This document shows, one piece after another, positions 36,244 through 44,775 of a stretch of DNA of 64,000 nt (position 1 is its first letter; every line of letters starts with the position of its first letter). The DNA comes from Anaerolineales bacterium. Lineage in GTDB: Bacteria > Chloroflexota > Anaerolineae > Anaerolineales > Villigracilaceae. Both the position numbers and the translations under genes were made by a program. The notes beneath the pieces are model-generated. The model made no database searches. It was not told where the DNA came from and was given only the letters and a program-made list of their open reading frames with translations. Location of the stretch: positions 186,001 through 250,000 of the forward strand of contig CP129481.1 of assembly GCA_030583905.1 (NCBI GenBank), read 5' to 3'.

Positions 36244-37012
36244 TCAGCACTCTCTCTGTAATTGCAGGAAGGATGGTTGCAACATCATCGAGGATCGCCA
36301 CGTCGGCGCGGACATTCAGGTAGGTTGGCGTGTTGTTGAGAATGATCAGGTGCGCGCCGCGATCCAATGCCTGCATGGGCAATCCCGCTACGGGTAAGAC
36401 CTCCAACGAGGATCCCGCCACAAGCATCAGGTCGCACTGACGCGCATCACGCTGCGCCTTGTACCACGCCGCCTGCGGCAGTTGTTCCCCAAAAAGGATC
36501 ACATCCGGCTTAAGGGTCTGATCGCATTCCGGGCAGTGGGGAATCTCCCCGTTTTCTACAAATGTTGTCAGGTACGATTCCGATCTCACCTGATGATAAC
36601 ACTGCGAACAGGTCAACGTTTCCATCGTACCGTGCATTTCTATTACAGTTTTCGACCCCGCCTTCTGATGCAGCATGTCGATATTCTGCGTGATGATGGA
36701 TTTCAAATATCCCCGCTCCTCAAGCTGCGCCAATGCCAGATGCGCGGAGTTGGGCTGGGCATAGAAGATCTGCCCCGCCAGCGGACGGAACCATGCGAAA
36801 AAACTTTGTGGATTTGTCCTGAAGGTATTCAGGGATGCGACTTCCAACGGTTCATCACGCGACCATAAACCTGTTCCGGTGGACCGGAAATCTGGAATCC
36901 CCGACGACGTGGAAAGCCCCGCGCCAGTCAGCATGACAGCATGTTTGGACTGGCGGATGAGATCTGCAGCAAATTCAATGTCTGTTTGGGTCTGTGATGA
37001 AAAGGAGGTCAT
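36236..37012 (-). CDS. Sir2-family NAD-dependent protein deacylase (sirtuin)
   Basis: A 258-residue protein. NAD-binding TGAGLSTSSGIPDFRS, the TQNIDMLHQKAGS motif with the catalytic His in EMHGTMETL, and two zinc knuckles CSQC and CPEC. The C-terminal GSSLEVLPVAGLP and LIILNNTPTYL complete the fold. It should remove acetyl or other acyl groups from lysines and produce O-acyl-ADP-ribose. ATGA overlaps the upstream gene, and it overlaps the kinase gene downstream. A macro-domain protein that could handle O-acetyl-ADP-ribose lies at 2.3 kb. Confidence 0.92.
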   Translation of the reverse strand: MTSFSSQTQTDIEFAADLIRQSKHAVMLTGAGLSTSSGIPDFRSTGTGLWSRDEPLEVASLNTFRTNPQSFFAWFRPLAGQIFYAQPNSAHLALAQLEERGYLKSIITQNIDMLHQKAGSKTVIEMHGTMETLTCSQCYHQVRSESYLTTFVENGEIPHCPECDQTLKPDVILFGEQLPQAAWYKAQRDARQCDLMLVAGSSLEVLPVAGLPMQALDRGAHLIILNNTPTYLNVRADVAILDDVATILPAITERVLNG

Positions 37013-38172
37013 CGCGCCTTTTCGCGCTCAAGGATGGTGTCGGCAAGTTTTAGGAACTGCTGGGAGGTCATATTGGTCGGCTGAGCCATGACCGCCGGAG
37101 TCTGAAGCCGGGTGGATTGCAGGAAAAGTTCCGGGGCAGGCGTCAACGTGGCGGCAATGGAGTGACCCAGTTTCTCCTGCACCTGCGCCCATGGCATCTG
37201 CGCCTCGGTACGCTGACGATTGTTCAGCACAACAGTAATGGTCGTGCGGTCAATGTTCAGCGATGTCATATCATCAAGCAGCAGTTTGGTATGCTGGATG
37301 GTATTGGGCATGCCCTCCATGACAACGATCCGTTCGTTACACACCGGCAGGAGCTTCTGTACAAAGGCAGGCAGACCAGACCCAAGATCCAGAACAATGT
37401 AGCGTCCCAACGAGGCGAGGCGAGCCACGAGCGCTTCAAAGTTCTGCACTTTGGTGATCAACGTCACATCTCGCGGATTCTCGGACGCGAGGAACAACTT
37501 GATTCCGGAGTTATGCGGAACAAGCGAAGCCTGCACCTTCTCGCGCGTCACCTCAGCCAGTGTCCCATACAGGACATCCGTCAAGCCTTTTTGGTTGGGA
37601 GCGCCAAGGTCCATGCCAAGCGTGCCCTGTCCCGGAGTGAATTCAGCGAGGATCACATCGGATTGAACGCGGGAAAAAATCGCCGCCGCCAAATTCGCAG
37701 CCAGAGTGGATACTCCAAGTCCGCCGCGGGAGGAAAGCACCCCGATAATATAGCCGCTGTGTTCATGCAATGCGGTGACCAAATCGCCGGTATCCTTGGT
37801 TGCACTACGGGCAAGCAACGCCTTTACATGCGCCTGTAATTCGGTGGGATGTGTAGGCTTGGTGAGGTAATCATCGGCTCCGACCTCAAATCCCGCCACC
37901 TTGTCATCCAGCTGGGTCTTGGCAGTAAACATCAGGATCGGAATGGATACCGTCGCCGGGTTCTTGCGCAGACGACGCGCCACCTCATACCCGTCCATAT
38001 CCGGCATCATCACATCCAACAGGATCAGGTCAGGGCGTTCATCGAACGCCTTTGCCAGCCCCTGCTCCCCGTTGGAAGCCGCGGTGATCTGATATCCCTG
38101 TCTTTGCAGCATTAATCCCACAAGTCGTAAAGTATCAACGTCATCGTCAATTATCAGGATCTTCTCAGCCAT
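37009..38172 (-). CDS. Response regulator with CpaE/MinD-like ATPase domain
   Basis: A 387-residue protein. N-terminal receiver: ILIIDDDVDTLRLVG, phospho-acceptor Asp in PDLILLDVMMPDMDGYE and the Lys in DDYLTKPTHP. The C-terminal half begins VLSSRGGLGVSTLAANLAAA, a deviant Walker A of the CpaE/MinD type, with VILAEFTPGQGTLGMDL and VLNNRQRTEAQM. Such proteins often localise machines at the cell pole or division site; no partner is adjacent. The ATG at 38172 follows GAGGT. The 3' end overlaps the sirtuin start. Confidence 0.85.
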   Translation of the reverse strand: MAEKILIIDDDVDTLRLVGLMLQRQGYQITAASNGEQGLAKAFDERPDLILLDVMMPDMDGYEVARRLRKNPATVSIPILMFTAKTQLDDKVAGFEVGADDYLTKPTHPTELQAHVKALLARSATKDTGDLVTALHEHSGYIIGVLSSRGGLGVSTLAANLAAAIFSRVQSDVILAEFTPGQGTLGMDLGAPNQKGLTDVLYGTLAEVTREKVQASLVPHNSGIKLFLASENPRDVTLITKVQNFEALVARLASLGRYIVLDLGSGLPAFVQKLLPVCNERIVVMEGMPNTIQHTKLLLDDMTSLNIDRTTITVVLNNRQRTEAQMPWAQVQEKLGHSIAATLTPAPELFLQSTRLQTPAVMAQPTNMTSQQFLKLADTILEREKAR

Positions 38173-38257
38173 GTTTACCTCTGCACCGAACGCACTTACT
38201 ATCACGCTAATTATAACGGACAAGTCCGTATATTTCATGAGAACGTTGCAGCATTCA

Positions 38258-38266
38258 TGCTATAAT
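38258..38266 (+). promoter_or_regulatory. Extended -10 promoter of tmRNA
   Basis: TGC-TATAAT (TATAAT at 38261-38266) with the TGn extension and no good -35 box. It lies about 36 bases before the mature 5' end of tmRNA. Confidence 0.6.
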
Positions 38267-38301
38267 AAGCCAGCAACGGGATACACCATCTCGAAAGCCT
38301 T

Positions 38302-38683
38302 GGGGATGACAGGCTTCGACGGGAGAGGCTGGTTCCGGAATGCGAGCCGAGAGTGCACCGAACTCGCTAAATCAGTGCAAACAATCAAGTGCCAACAACC
38401 GCACTTCATACGCTGCTATGCCCCTCGCCGCCTAAGGCGAAGCATGACAGTATGACACCCTAGGGTGTCACGTCCGCCGTCCCCGTTCTCTATCCGGTGA
38501 CGGACCGGGCGAGACAATGATAGAGTGCCGCGCGTGATTCTGCTAAGCGCGCGAAAGACAAGCAGATGGTCACAGGCTTACCAGCCCGCCGGGGTGTCTG
38601 TGGTGACGAATAACGGCAGGCTACGCTCGTAGATTTCCGAGGGTCGAATCTTTCGGACGCGGGTTCAATTCCCGCCATCTCCA
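38302..38683 (+). ncRNA. ssrA: Transfer-messenger RNA
   Basis: It starts GGGGATGACAGGCTTCGACG, and GGGGATG pairs with CATCTCC near the 3' end; the T arm GCGGGTTCAATTCCCGC is at the 3' end. The tag frame runs from GCC at 38391 to TAA at 38433-38435 and encodes ANNRTSYAAMPLAA, with the -LAA degradation end that marks stalled-ribosome products for proteolysis. The terminal CCA is not fully encoded. A strong terminator follows. Confidence 0.96.
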
Positions 38684-38689
38684 CCTTAT

Positions 38690-38719
38690 AAAAGTCCAGC
38701 TTGGCTGGGCTTTTATTTT
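38690..38719 (+). terminator. Terminator of ssrA
   Basis: 11-base stem AAAAGTCCAGC/GCTGGGCTTTT with loop TTG, followed by TTTTATTTTA. Confidence 0.9.
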
Positions 38720-38723
38720 ACCC

Positions 38724-38752
38724 TTGACAAATATGTCCGCATCGGACATAAT
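38724..38752 (+). promoter_or_regulatory. Promoter with embedded palindromic operator of the PadR operon
   Basis: TTGACA (38724-38729) and CATAAT (38747-38752) have exactly 17 bases between them. The spacer contains ATGTCCG-CAT-CGGACAT (38733-38749), a perfect 7-base inverted repeat that overlaps the -10 box. Its ATGT...ACAT ends fit the general form of PadR-family operators. Bound repressor would block RNA polymerase, so the PadR protein encoded downstream likely controls its own operon. Confidence 0.8.
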
Positions 38753-38758
38753 AGGTCC

Positions 38759-38830
38759 ATGACAGACACAACAACCCGTTTGTGCCTAACGCACAGATCC
38801 AATGAACTAGCGTATGACAATGGCATATAA
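38759..38830 (+). CDS. Possible 23-residue leaderless leader peptide
   Basis: The ATG lies six bases after the -10 box of the operon promoter, as in the leaderless genes of this window. The short frame reads MTDTTTRLCLTHRSNELAY then DNGI and stops at 38828-38830, overlapping the start of the membrane-protein gene in another frame. It could allow translational coupling. Alternatively it is a chance frame. Confidence 0.35.
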   Translation: MTDTTTRLCLTHRSNELAYDNGI

Positions 38831-39242
38831 ACACGCAACCGCACGCTATCGGCAGTGGTACGCCAAACTGCTCTGCTTTTATCCGAAGCCATACCGCGAG
38901 CACTTCGAGGAAGGAATGCAGCAGACCTTCAATGACCTTTGCCGCGAGCGGCACGAATCGGGAAACAACTTGTTAGGCTTCGTGCTCTGGACATTTGCTG
39001 ACACATTAACAGGGATTATTAAAGAAAATATAGAAAAGGAAAATAAAATTATGCTGTCAACACTAAAAAACCATGGGGCTGTAATAATCTACATTATTAC
39101 GGCGATTGCAATAATTGTTACGGCGCTTCTACTAAAGAACACTGAATATGAGAATGCTTGGTTCTACATATTTGCTGTCGGGTCAGTTCTTGCCTCCCTT
39201 GTTGAAGTGTATTCAAAAACTAAAGACAAGGGCAAGGGCTAG
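38814..39242 (+). CDS. Small membrane protein with a PadR-associated N-terminal domain
   Basis: A 142-residue protein. The N-terminal 55 residues (RYRQWYAKLLCFYPKPYREH, then FEEGMQQTFNDL) resemble those of the protein at 39672-40508 and the prefix domains found beside PadR regulators. One or two membrane segments follow (GAVIIYIITAIAIIVTALLL). It is the first full gene of the operon. Start ATG 38814 or 38820; neither has a ribosome binding site. Confidence 0.65.
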   Translation: MTMAYKHATARYRQWYAKLLCFYPKPYREHFEEGMQQTFNDLCRERHESGNNLLGFVLWTFADTLTGIIKENIEKENKIMLSTLKNHGAVIIYIITAIAIIVTALLLKNTEYENAWFYIFAVGSVLASLVEVYSKTKDKGKG

Positions 39243-39318
39243 CAAATATGTCGTTTTATGAATGAGAGCCATACCTACATCGGAAACGTTTTTAGTTTGA
39301 TTAATTGAAAAGGAAAAA

Positions 39319-39675
39319 ATGGCAACTGAGAATCATATTGCTCCGCTTACCCCCGCTGTCTTCCACATCCTTCTCGCCCTCTCCAGCGGAGAACGTCACG
39401 GCTACGGCATCATGAAACAGATCGAAACCGATACGCAGGGCAGGGTCAGCATGGGGAATGGAACACTATATGGCTCGCTCAAACGAATGCTGGATGCCGG
39501 CCTCGTCGAAGAAAGCGACAAACGCATTGACCCAGCCATGGACGACGAGCGCCGCATTTATTACCGGCTTACAGGTGTCGGTATCAAAGCCCTTGAAGCG
39601 GAACTGGACCGCTACAAGCGTATCGTCACAGTGGCACAGGAACGCAAACTTTTACCAAAAACTTTATCCATATGA
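39319..39675 (+). CDS. PadR-family transcriptional regulator
   Basis: A 118-residue protein with a winged helix: PLTPAVFHILLALSSGERHG, then YGIMKQIETDTQG and MGNGTLYGSLKRMLDAGLVE, and the wing DERRIYYRLTGVGIKALEAE. PadR proteins repress operons in response to small ligands or membrane stress. AAAAGGAAAAA precedes the ATG. Its stop overlaps the next start (ATGA). The palindrome in the operon promoter is its likely target. Confidence 0.9.
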   Translation: MATENHIAPLTPAVFHILLALSSGERHGYGIMKQIETDTQGRVSMGNGTLYGSLKRMLDAGLVEESDKRIDPAMDDERRIYYRLTGVGIKALEAELDRYKRIVTVAQERKLLPKTLSI

Positions 39676-40508
39676 ATCCACAAAAGATAGTGCATGTTCT
39701 CTATGGAAAGCTCCTTTCGTTATACCCGCAAACGTTTAGAGATCAACTGGCAGAATCCATGGAGCAGACGTTCCATGATGCCTATAACGAACACAAAGCC
39801 CAGGGATCACAAGGATTGTTCAAGTTCGTTTCGTGGACGTTCATCGAAACTGCCGCAGGGATTTTCAGAGAACACCGATCGCTTATTCTTTCAGGAGATA
39901 CTATGCAAACCACGCTTAGAAATTTCAGTGTATCGGCATTGATCAGTTTTCTCTTCGTCCTTCCATTCAGCATCATGGAAATCGTCAACCGACGAAATTA
40001 CAACGAAGAGTTCCCATTCACACCATTTCTCGCCTTGTGGATTAATGTGTTTGCCCTTAGTCTCATCCTATTACCAATTGTATTAAGCAAGCGGGCAAAC
40101 AAACAAGGCAACATAAACTCAAATCCTGTTACAGGAAACTCCTGGCTCACAAATCCCAAATCATCTTTGATAATTAGTGTTGCCCTTATCCTATTCATCG
40201 TAATACCTTCATTGCTATCGTTGCTTGGCTGGGCTCCCATGCAAGAACTGAACACCGAATATGTTTTTGCATTCGGAATTCAAGTTCCCAGTATATTCAT
40301 AGCCTTCACTCTTTTTTCGTTCCCTATCATCGCAGGGTATGTGGCAAGTATGCCGATCGTCAGAACTCTGCAAACTGGAGGAGATATGTTTGCACACCCC
40401 ATCCATCTGATCATCGTCGTCGTACTTTCGTTTCTCTTTGCAGTAGGTGTTATCGGCATGATCGTGGACCAATGGCCCTGTTTCCTCGGCGTCCCGAACT
40501 GCGATTAA
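39672..40508 (+). CDS. PadR-associated multi-spanning membrane protein
   Basis: A 278-residue protein. N-terminal domain VLYGKLLSLYPQTFRDQLAE then SMEQTFHDAYNEH, like the first gene of the operon. About six hydrophobic segments follow (LISFLFVLPFSIMEIVN; FLALWINVFALSLILLPIVL; LIISVALILFIVIPSLLSLL). The function is unknown; proteins of this arrangement are typically regulated by the cotranslated PadR protein and may be permease subunits or stress proteins. Confidence 0.7.
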   Translation: MNPQKIVHVLYGKLLSLYPQTFRDQLAESMEQTFHDAYNEHKAQGSQGLFKFVSWTFIETAAGIFREHRSLILSGDTMQTTLRNFSVSALISFLFVLPFSIMEIVNRRNYNEEFPFTPFLALWINVFALSLILLPIVLSKRANKQGNINSNPVTGNSWLTNPKSSLIISVALILFIVIPSLLSLLGWAPMQELNTEYVFAFGIQVPSIFIAFTLFSFPIIAGYVASMPIVRTLQTGGDMFAHPIHLIIVVVLSFLFAVGVIGMIVDQWPCFLGVPNCD

Positions 40509-40570
40509 TCTGAACATATTCCCTCCAAATGTCCAGCCAGGCGCTGGGCTTTTGTGTTATAAAAAGCGCC

Positions 40571-41311
40571 ATGAAAAAGATCCTTCTCATCGGACTCATC
40601 CTCCTGATCTCCGCCTGCCAAGGTGCCCCATCCGCGACGCCGACTGAACCCGCCCCCACGCAGGCACCTCCTCCCACGCCGATACCTGCCTCGCCCACCC
40701 CAGACATTCCCCCCACCGCCGCCACATCCCCCACACCGGAGCCGCCTCCGCTTTACTTCACGGAAGAATTCAATGAAGTTTCACCCTATTGGAGCATCCT
40801 CCAAACCGGCGGCTTGACCGAGCCATCGTTCGCCTACGAAAACAGCGCCTTGCGTATTGACATTCCATCGCCAGATACCTGGTCCATTGGCATTCACAGT
40901 GCGCATACCTACTCGAACGTTTTCCTGCGCGCCCGGGCGTCCGCCAGCCCGACCGGAGCCATCGGCTTGATCTGCCGCTATGACGAGGAGACCGGATGGT
41001 ACGAATTTAACGCCGCCAGTGACGGGACGTATAACGCCCTCTACGGTCGCTGGCTGACAGATGGCGTTGCGCAATACATCCCCCTTGTTTCCGACCGAAG
41101 CGTGCATTTAAGCTCCGGCACATTGAACTACGAACTAGGTCTCTCCTGTCAGGACAACTTCCTCCTCCTATATGTAAACGATACCCTCATCCGCAGGGTG
41201 GAAGTGACCAACTTCGGCTTGACCGAAGGCGGGATCGGTATCACCGCATCGTCATTAGGGGAAGCGCCGGTCACAGTGCTTTTTGAATGGGTGCGCGTTG
41301 GGATGGAATAG
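40571..41311 (+). CDS. Lipoprotein with a Pro/Thr-rich linker and a beta-rich C-terminal domain
   Basis: A 246-residue protein. Lipoprotein signal: MKKILLIGLILLISAC with the lipobox Cys at residue 16. Residues about 20-60 are Thr/Pro repeats. The C-terminal domain (FTEEFNEVSPYWSILQTGG, then IGLICRYDEETGWYEF and YELGLSCQDNFLLLYVNDTL) resembles concanavalin-like glucanase-type jelly rolls, with no catalytic motif recognised. A TATAAA lies seven bases before the ATG and no ribosome binding site is seen, so it may be leaderless. Confidence 0.7.
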   Translation: MKKILLIGLILLISACQGAPSATPTEPAPTQAPPPTPIPASPTPDIPPTAATSPTPEPPPLYFTEEFNEVSPYWSILQTGGLTEPSFAYENSALRIDIPSPDTWSIGIHSAHTYSNVFLRARASASPTGAIGLICRYDEETGWYEFNAASDGTYNALYGRWLTDGVAQYIPLVSDRSVHLSSGTLNYELGLSCQDNFLLLYVNDTLIRRVEVTNFGLTEGGIGITASSLGEAPVTVLFEWVRVGME

Positions 41312-41327
41312 CCAAAACCGCAACATG

Positions 41328-41363
41328 GCAGGGACGACACACGTGTGTCGTCCCTGCTTTTTA
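41328..41363 (+). terminator. Terminator after the lipoprotein gene
   Basis: A 14-base perfect stem GCAGGGACGACACA/TGTGTCGTCCCTGC with a two-base gap, followed by TTTTTATT. Confidence 0.9.
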
Positions 41364-41393
41364 TTAAAAACCTATGCCTTGTTAACAGAATTC

Positions 41394-41422
41394 TTGCAAA
41401 AATCGCTTAAGATGATGACATT
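41394..41422 (+). promoter_or_regulatory. Promoter of dnaK
   Basis: TTGCAA (41394-41399) and GACATT (41417-41422) are spaced by exactly 17 bases. No CIRCE inverted repeat was seen between this and the start codon. Confidence 0.5.
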
Positions 41423-41449
41423 GAATTTGAATCAGCAAGGAGATATTAC

Positions 41450-43336
41450 ATGGGCAAAATCATAGGAATTGACCTCGGCACGACCAACAGCGTTGTTTCC
41501 GTCATCGAAGGCGGCACACCGACTGTCATCACCACGGCGGAAGGCGGCAGACTTTGCCCGTCAGTAGTGGCGTTCAACAAGAACGGCGAGCGCATGGTCG
41601 GGCAGACTGCCAAACGCCAGGCGGTCGTGAATCCGGATAACACCATTTACTCAATCAAACGCTTTATCGGGCGTCACTTTGACGAGACCAGCGTGGAACG
41701 CGGCATGGTCCCCTATGAGGTCATTCAAGGACCGACAGGCGATGTGCGCGTAAAAGTACCCGTCAATGGCAGGGAATATTCCCCGCAGGAGATCAGCGCA
41801 ATGGTGCTGGGCAAGCTAAAGTCCGATGCCGAAGCGTATCTGGGCGAATCTGTCACGCAGGCGGTCATCACCGTCCCTGCGTATTTCAACGACAGCCAGC
41901 GTCAAGCCACCAAGGATGCGGGCAAGATCGCGGGCTTGGAAGTGCTACGCATCATCAACGAACCGACAGCGTCTGCGCTGGCATACGGCTTGGATAAAAA
42001 GAAAAATGAGACCATTCTCGTCTTCGACCTTGGCGGCGGTACGTTCGACGTATCCATCCTTGAAGTGGGCGAAGGCGTGATCGAAGTGAAATCCACACAC
42101 GGCGATACTCAACTTGGCGGCGATGACTGGGATCAGAAAGTCACCAACTGGGCGGCGGACGAATTCAAGAAGGATCAGGGCATCGACCTGCGCCAGGATC
42201 GTCAGGCGCTCCAGCGTTTGCGCGAGGCGGCGGAGAAGGCGAAGATCGAACTTTCCACCGTGATGGAAACCGAGATCAACCTGCCGTACATCACCGCCGA
42301 TGCCAGCGGACCGAAGCACCTGCAGCTCAAACTCAGCCGCGCAAAATTCGAGCAGATGACAGAAGACCTGCTCCAGCGCTGCCGCACCCCGTTCGAGGCT
42401 GCGTTGAAGGATGCAGGCTTGACCGCCGACAAACTCGACGAAGTGGTGCTGGTCGGCGGCTCGACCCGTATGCCGATGGTTCAGGAACTCGTGCGCAAGT
42501 TGACGAACGGGAAGGAACCGAACAAAGGTGTGAACCCCGATGAAGTCGTGGCGATCGGCGCGGCAATTCAGGGCGGCGTGCTTGGAGGCGAAGTCAAGGA
42601 CATCCTTCTGCTCGACGTCACCCCGCTCTCGCTCGGCGTCGAAACGATGGGCAGTGTCATGACCGTCATGATCGAACGCAACACCGCCATCCCGGTCCGC
42701 AAGACCGAGGTGTATTCCACCGCCGCGGACAACCAGACCGCCGTGGACATCCACGTCCTGCAAGGCGAACGCCCGATGGCACAGGATAACATGTCGCTTG
42801 GGCGCTTCCGCCTCGATGGAATACCGCCGGCACCGCGCGGCATCCCGCAAGTTGAAGTGACCTTCGACATCGACGCCAACGGCATCCTAAACGTCACAGC
42901 GAAGGACAAAGCGACCGGCAAGGAACAGAAGGTCACCATCACGGCTTCCACCAACCTGAACAAGAACGATATCGACCGCATGGTGCAGGAGGCGCGCCAG
43001 AACGAAGCCGCGGACAAGAAACGCCGCGAACTGATCGATGCCAAGAACACCGCGGACAATCTTGTTTACCAAACCGAGAAGGCATTGCGCGAACTGGGCG
43101 ACAAAGTTCCGTCCACCGAGCACAGCGAGATCGAGACCAAGATCAACGATCTCAAATCCGCCGCGCAAGGCGACGACCTCGCCCGTATCCAGCAGGCATC
43201 CGAGGCGGTTCAACAGGCGTTCCACGCGCTCAGCCAGCAGTTGTACGCGCAGGGTCAACAGCCCCAGCCCGAAGGCGGACCGTCCACTCCGCCATCGCAA
43301 GAAGGCGATGTGATCGACGGCGAAGTGAAAGAATAG
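41450..43336 (+). CDS. dnaK: Chaperone protein DnaK (Hsp70)
   Basis: A 628-residue chaperone. Nucleotide-binding domain: [17 protein letters not shown] at the N-terminus, [17 protein letters not shown], and [19 protein letters not shown]. Substrate domain: [20 protein letters not shown], followed by a helical lid and a C-terminal [13 protein letters not shown] linker. AAGGAGATAT precedes the ATG. grpE and dnaJ are not adjacent, so the chaperone set is split in this genome region. A terminator follows. Confidence 0.97.
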   Translation: MGKIIGIDLGTTNSVVSVIEGGTPTVITTAEGGRLCPSVVAFNKNGERMVGQTAKRQAVVNPDNTIYSIKRFIGRHFDETSVERGMVPYEVIQGPTGDVRVKVPVNGREYSPQEISAMVLGKLKSDAEAYLGESVTQAVITVPAYFNDSQRQATKDAGKIAGLEVLRIINEPTASALAYGLDKKKNETILVFDLGGGTFDVSILEVGEGVIEVKSTHGDTQLGGDDWDQKVTNWAADEFKKDQGIDLRQDRQALQRLREAAEKAKIELSTVMETEINLPYITADASGPKHLQLKLSRAKFEQMTEDLLQRCRTPFEAALKDAGLTADKLDEVVLVGGSTRMPMVQELVRKLTNGKEPNKGVNPDEVVAIGAAIQGGVLGGEVKDILLLDVTPLSLGVETMGSVMTVMIERNTAIPVRKTEVYSTAADNQTAVDIHVLQGERPMAQDNMSLGRFRLDGIPPAPRGIPQVEVTFDIDANGILNVTAKDKATGKEQKVTITASTNLNKNDIDRMVQEARQNEAADKKRRELIDAKNTADNLVYQTEKALRELGDKVPSTEHSEIETKINDLKSAAQGDDLARIQQASEAVQQAFHALSQQLYAQGQQPQPEGGPSTPPSQEGDVIDGEVKE

Positions 43337-43360
43337 CCTGTAAAACGCAAAACACGATCA

Positions 43361-43395
43361 AGACCCTAAGATTCCCATAATCTTGGGGTCTTTCC
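43361..43395 (+). terminator. Terminator of dnaK
   Basis: AGACCCTAAGATT/AATCTTGGGGTCT stem (one G-T pair) around a short loop, followed by TTTCCTTT. Confidence 0.85.
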
Positions 43396-43402
43396 TTTCA
43401 TG

Positions 43403-43408
43403 TATAAT
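43403..43408 (+). promoter_or_regulatory. -10 box of a probable leaderless C39 peptidase gene
   Basis: TATAAT ends seven bases before the ATG at 43416, with no ribosome binding site. The region just upstream is the dnaK terminator. Confidence 0.55.
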
Positions 43409-43415
43409 CTTTTTC

Positions 43416-44768
43416 ATGTTTATAAAGAAAATCAAAGGAATCAACAAACTCTGGCTCATTCCAATCGGGCTTTTACTCATCATCGCCATTTACTTCCTGC
43501 CGCCGGTGCGCAGCCGTCTTGAACCCCGTCTCGAACTTCTCCGCACGCGCGTCGTGTATTTCTTTCGCCCACCAAGCGAAGCCGTCTTCCAACCCAGCGG
43601 CGAAACGCCACTCACCCTTGAAACCGCCATCATGACCGCCCGCGCCGAATTGAGTTTGACATTAACCCCTCAGGCGACATCCACGCCGCAGGCAGGTCCA
43701 ACCCTGATGCCGACGGTCACCACCACGCCGATCCCTGCTTCTGTTATGCTCCCGGGTGTAACCTACGTTGACCAGCATAACCGCTGGAATTACTGCGGTC
43801 CCGCCAATTTGACCATGGCGCTCAACTTCTGGGGCTGGACAGGAGACCGCGACGATGTCGCGATGGTGATCAAGCCCGGCTCGCCCGACATGAGCAAGAA
43901 TTTCATCGAACGCGGCTTGGCGGACAAAAACGTCATGCCATATGAGTTGGTGGATTTTGCCAACAACCACACCGAATACCGCGCGCTCTATCGTCACGGC
44001 GGCGAAATTGACCTGATCAAACGCCTGATCGCAGCCGGTTACCCCGTCATTGCCGAGAAGGGCTACTATGAGCGCGATTACACCGGCAAGATCGACTGGC
44101 TCGGTCACTACCTGTTCACCACCGGTTACGACGACGCCAAAGACGGCTTTATCGTGCAGGATGCCTATCTCAAACCCGGCAAGGACCTGTTGAATGAATA
44201 CGAAGATTACCTCGACGGCTGGCGTTCGTTCAACTATCTCTTTATCGTTGTCTATCCCGCATCCGAGGAAGCGGAAGTATTAAACCTGCTCGGTCCCTGG
44301 GCGGATTTTCAATGGGCGGCGCAACACGCGCTGGAAATGGCGGAACGCGATATCCAAACCTTGAGCGGCAATGACTTGTTCTTTGCCTGGTTCAACAAAG
44401 GGACAAGCCACGTTGCGTTGAATCAATACGCCGATGCATCCACCGCCTACGACCAGGCATTTCGTGAATATGCCTCCTGGGATCTATCCGCAGGAAACCG
44501 CCCCTACCGCATGATGTGGTATCAGACGGGTCCATACTTCGCATATTACTATTCCGCCCGTTATCAGGACGTGATCAACCTCGCGAACACCACATTGAAA
44601 ACCGTCTCCACGCCCACACTCGAAGAATCCCTACTCTGGCGCGGACGCGCCTATTACATGATCGGCAACACCCCATCCGCAATCGCGGATTATCGCGCCG
44701 CGCTGCAAGTCCACGCGAACTGGTTCCCCGCCGTACAGGCATTACAAGAATTGGGAGTACAGCCGTAA
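43416..44768 (+). CDS. Membrane-anchored C39-like peptidase with TPR repeats
   Basis: A 450-residue protein. Signal anchor at about residues 8-30 (LWLIPIGLLLIIAIYFLPPV). The C39_2-type cysteine peptidase domain has its catalytic Cys in NRWNYCGPANLTMALNFW and a His in GHYLFTTGYDD, with GFIVQDAYL. The C-terminal 170 residues are TPR-like: NKGTSHVALNQYADASTAYD, then RGRAYYMIGNTPSAIADYRA. Such extracytoplasmic Cys peptidases cleave peptides or act on cell-wall cross links; a substrate cannot be set. ATG 43416 was chosen because of the TATAAT just before it. Confidence 0.78.
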   Translation: MFIKKIKGINKLWLIPIGLLLIIAIYFLPPVRSRLEPRLELLRTRVVYFFRPPSEAVFQPSGETPLTLETAIMTARAELSLTLTPQATSTPQAGPTLMPTVTTTPIPASVMLPGVTYVDQHNRWNYCGPANLTMALNFWGWTGDRDDVAMVIKPGSPDMSKNFIERGLADKNVMPYELVDFANNHTEYRALYRHGGEIDLIKRLIAAGYPVIAEKGYYERDYTGKIDWLGHYLFTTGYDDAKDGFIVQDAYLKPGKDLLNEYEDYLDGWRSFNYLFIVVYPASEEAEVLNLLGPWADFQWAAQHALEMAERDIQTLSGNDLFFAWFNKGTSHVALNQYADASTAYDQAFREYASWDLSAGNRPYRMMWYQTGPYFAYYYSARYQDVINLANTTLKTVSTPTLEESLLWRGRAYYMIGNTPSAIADYRAALQVHANWFPAVQALQELGVQP

Positions 44769-44775
44769 CATCACC

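Noticed and set aside
38783..38789. GCCTAAC, an R''-box match, upstream of the PadR operon
   Set aside because: No paired GTTRRRY box or L boxes were seen nearby. It lies in the operon leader, so it is treated as a chance match.
41364..41449. CIRCE element upstream of dnaK
   Set aside because: No TTAGCACTC-N9-GAGTGCTAA or close variant could be found.
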